NCBI GenBank assembly: GCA_009760855.2
Contig: WPIO01000040.1
Location: 892,501 to 954,500, forward strand
From: Cristatella mucedo
Taxonomy: Eukaryota > Bryozoa > Phylactolaemata > Cristatellidae
Length of the DNA: 62,000 nucleotides
Direction: 5' to 3'
Below are positions 61,022-62,000 of this stretch, piece by piece (position 1 is the stretch's first letter; each line of letters begins with the position of its first letter). Position numbers and translations under genes: made by a program. Below the pieces are notes generated by a model, which saw only the letters and a program-made list of their open reading frames with translations, searched no databases and was not told the DNA's origin.

Positions 61022-61295
61022 CTAGTATCTCGACACACCCGAAGTTCGCATGTCAGCCAGCAACGGCAGCGGTCCGCCTAGAGCCAAATAAGCATCCATC
61101 ATTTCCGCTGCGGATTCATAATCTCTCCGACTGTCCATCAGCCTTTCCTGTATCAGGTATCGGACCATGTCCTTGTCGCAGCCTCGCTCCAGCAATATTC
61201 TTGTCCTTGGCAGATCCATTCTCGCACGCACTTCTCGATTGTCAACGATTTGAGACATGGTGGATGATAAGCTTGGCTGAGTGCTTGGATGTCGG
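61022..61295 (-). CDS. UBA-like domain exon, copy 2 (IAP-type)
   Basis: A pyrimidine-rich acceptor (CTTTTCTTTCCAG, AG at 61296-61297) opens the exon; ATG at 61256-61258. It reads MSQIVDNREVRARMDLPRTR, then ILLERGCDKDMVRYLIQERL MDSRRDYESAAEMMDAYL. Over the 50-residue core it is about 80 percent identical to copy 1, with mostly conservative changes. The exon has a stop at 61022, but a GTGTGT donor just upstream (near 61035) is possible. The two copies share start position relative to the domain and the acceptor before it, so they are paralogues by gene duplication, not retrocopies. Confidence 0.55.
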
Positions 61296-61348
61296 CTGGA
61301 AAGAAAAGAATTGCGATGCAATCCGTTCAGATGCTCAGTCTGTGAATT

Positions 61349-61455
61349 CGAGAAAGAGAGAGAGAAAGAGAGAAAAAAGAGAGAGAGAGAGAGAGAAAAG
61401 AGAGAGAGAGAGAGAGAGTCTACGCATGCACATGCGAGAGAGAGAGAGAGAGACA
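61349..61455 (+). repeat. (GA)n microsatellite
   Basis: GAGA runs interrupted by AAAA and CACATGC. It gives RERE frames. It lies just upstream of the UBA-like exon in gene sense. Confidence 0.95.
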
Positions 61456-61459
61456 GGAA

Positions 61460-62000
61460 GCTCGATGGACGATTCGCACGGAAATCTAGACCGAATCTCG
61501 CGCTCTGCTCCGCGATCGCATTGATCGAGCCACGATCCGCTGCGGCAGCGAATCAGCAGCGAATCATCCCACTGAGCACCGTAGCGTGCTGTGTTCCAAG
61601 CATGCGCCCCAGGTGACAGAAAAGGAGACAGAAGGTCTCAAGCAGAATTCCCGGCCGAGCCGTTTGTCTCTCGACAGTCTTGGAGCTAAAGTACTGGCGA
61701 CTGGCGGCCGACGAGAGAGCTCGATGCAATCGACTGCGAGATGGAAGACGCTCAAAATTCCAACATCAGGCGGCAGCTCCGTTGAACAAACGAGCGAAGG
61801 GCTACGACGCTACGCAGCAGACGATCGAGTACAGCAAGAACAATCGTGTTCTGCGTAGGCCTACTATACCACAGAGAGTGTGACACGTGGGGGGAAAGCT
61901 GCGTTGAAATCGTCACCTTGACGACCACGTGCCCCCATGCCCCCCCCCCCGCGATGCAATTGATTTAACAGAAAGTGTTGGGGACAGACGACAACAATGG
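61460..62000. other. Upstream flank of UBA-like copy 2
   Basis: No recognised gene or element. Frames on both strands here have no domain. Confidence 0.5.

Overview
This window reads as animal nuclear DNA. It has GT-AG spliceosomal introns, a split gene of the DOMON plus copper type II monooxygenase family (the dopamine beta-hydroxylase/MOXD1 group, a metazoan hallmark), CR1/L2-like LINEs, tRNA-derived SINEs, hAT and LTR elements, and very long CT, CCG, TG and TA microsatellites. Nothing looks bacterial: there are no operons, and most long open frames are translations of simple repeats. An invertebrate with a repeat-rich genome fits best, but the sequence does not fix the phylum.

The clearest gene is on the minus strand and runs from about 35.2 kb down to 12.96 kb. 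I rebuilt 11 exons by eye. Every exon junction has GT/AG ends and compatible phase. The conceptual protein is about 550-580 residues long: a DOMON domain followed by the two copper-binding monooxygenase halves. All six expected copper ligands are present (His-His, His, His-x-His and Met), so the enzyme is probably functional. Its introns hold SINEs, a 2.3 kb LINE in opposite orientation and AT or CT microsatellites. A pair of paralogous minus-strand exons (46.0-46.4 kb and 61.0-61.3 kb) encodes a short UBA-like domain similar to that of inhibitor-of-apoptosis proteins; the first lies beside a CpG-rich, promoter-like stretch.

The rest is repeats, region by region. 0-4.4 kb: LINE-A ends, SINE-B, and a 0.55 kb-arm inverted repeat. 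4.4-9.5 kb: a decayed direct duplication, one copy of which was interrupted by a LINE-B tail and a SINE-B. 9.5-12.9 kb: unassigned and AT-rich. 13-35 kb: the monooxygenase gene. 35.2-46 kb: CCG and CT microsatellites, LINE-A, LINE-B and SINE-A copies, and unassigned sequence. 46-47.2 kb: the UBA-like exon and CpG island. 47.25-51.96 kb: two oppositely oriented solo LTRs of one family, each with its own 4-bp target-site duplication. 52.2-52.8 kb: a broken hAT transposase whose flanking palindromic repeats were the insertion site of the second LTR. 53.5-55.3 kb: the best-preserved LINE-A. 56.8-59.3 kb: a diverged satellite of about 175 bp period. 61 kb: the second UBA-like exon.

Besides the gene, the most interesting relationships are a SINE family whose 3' end matches a resident LINE tail (a SINE-LINE partnership), the inverted pair of solo LTRs with differing internal repeat number, and the nested hAT/LTR insertion. 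No CRISPR array, operon or clearly new multi-gene system was found.
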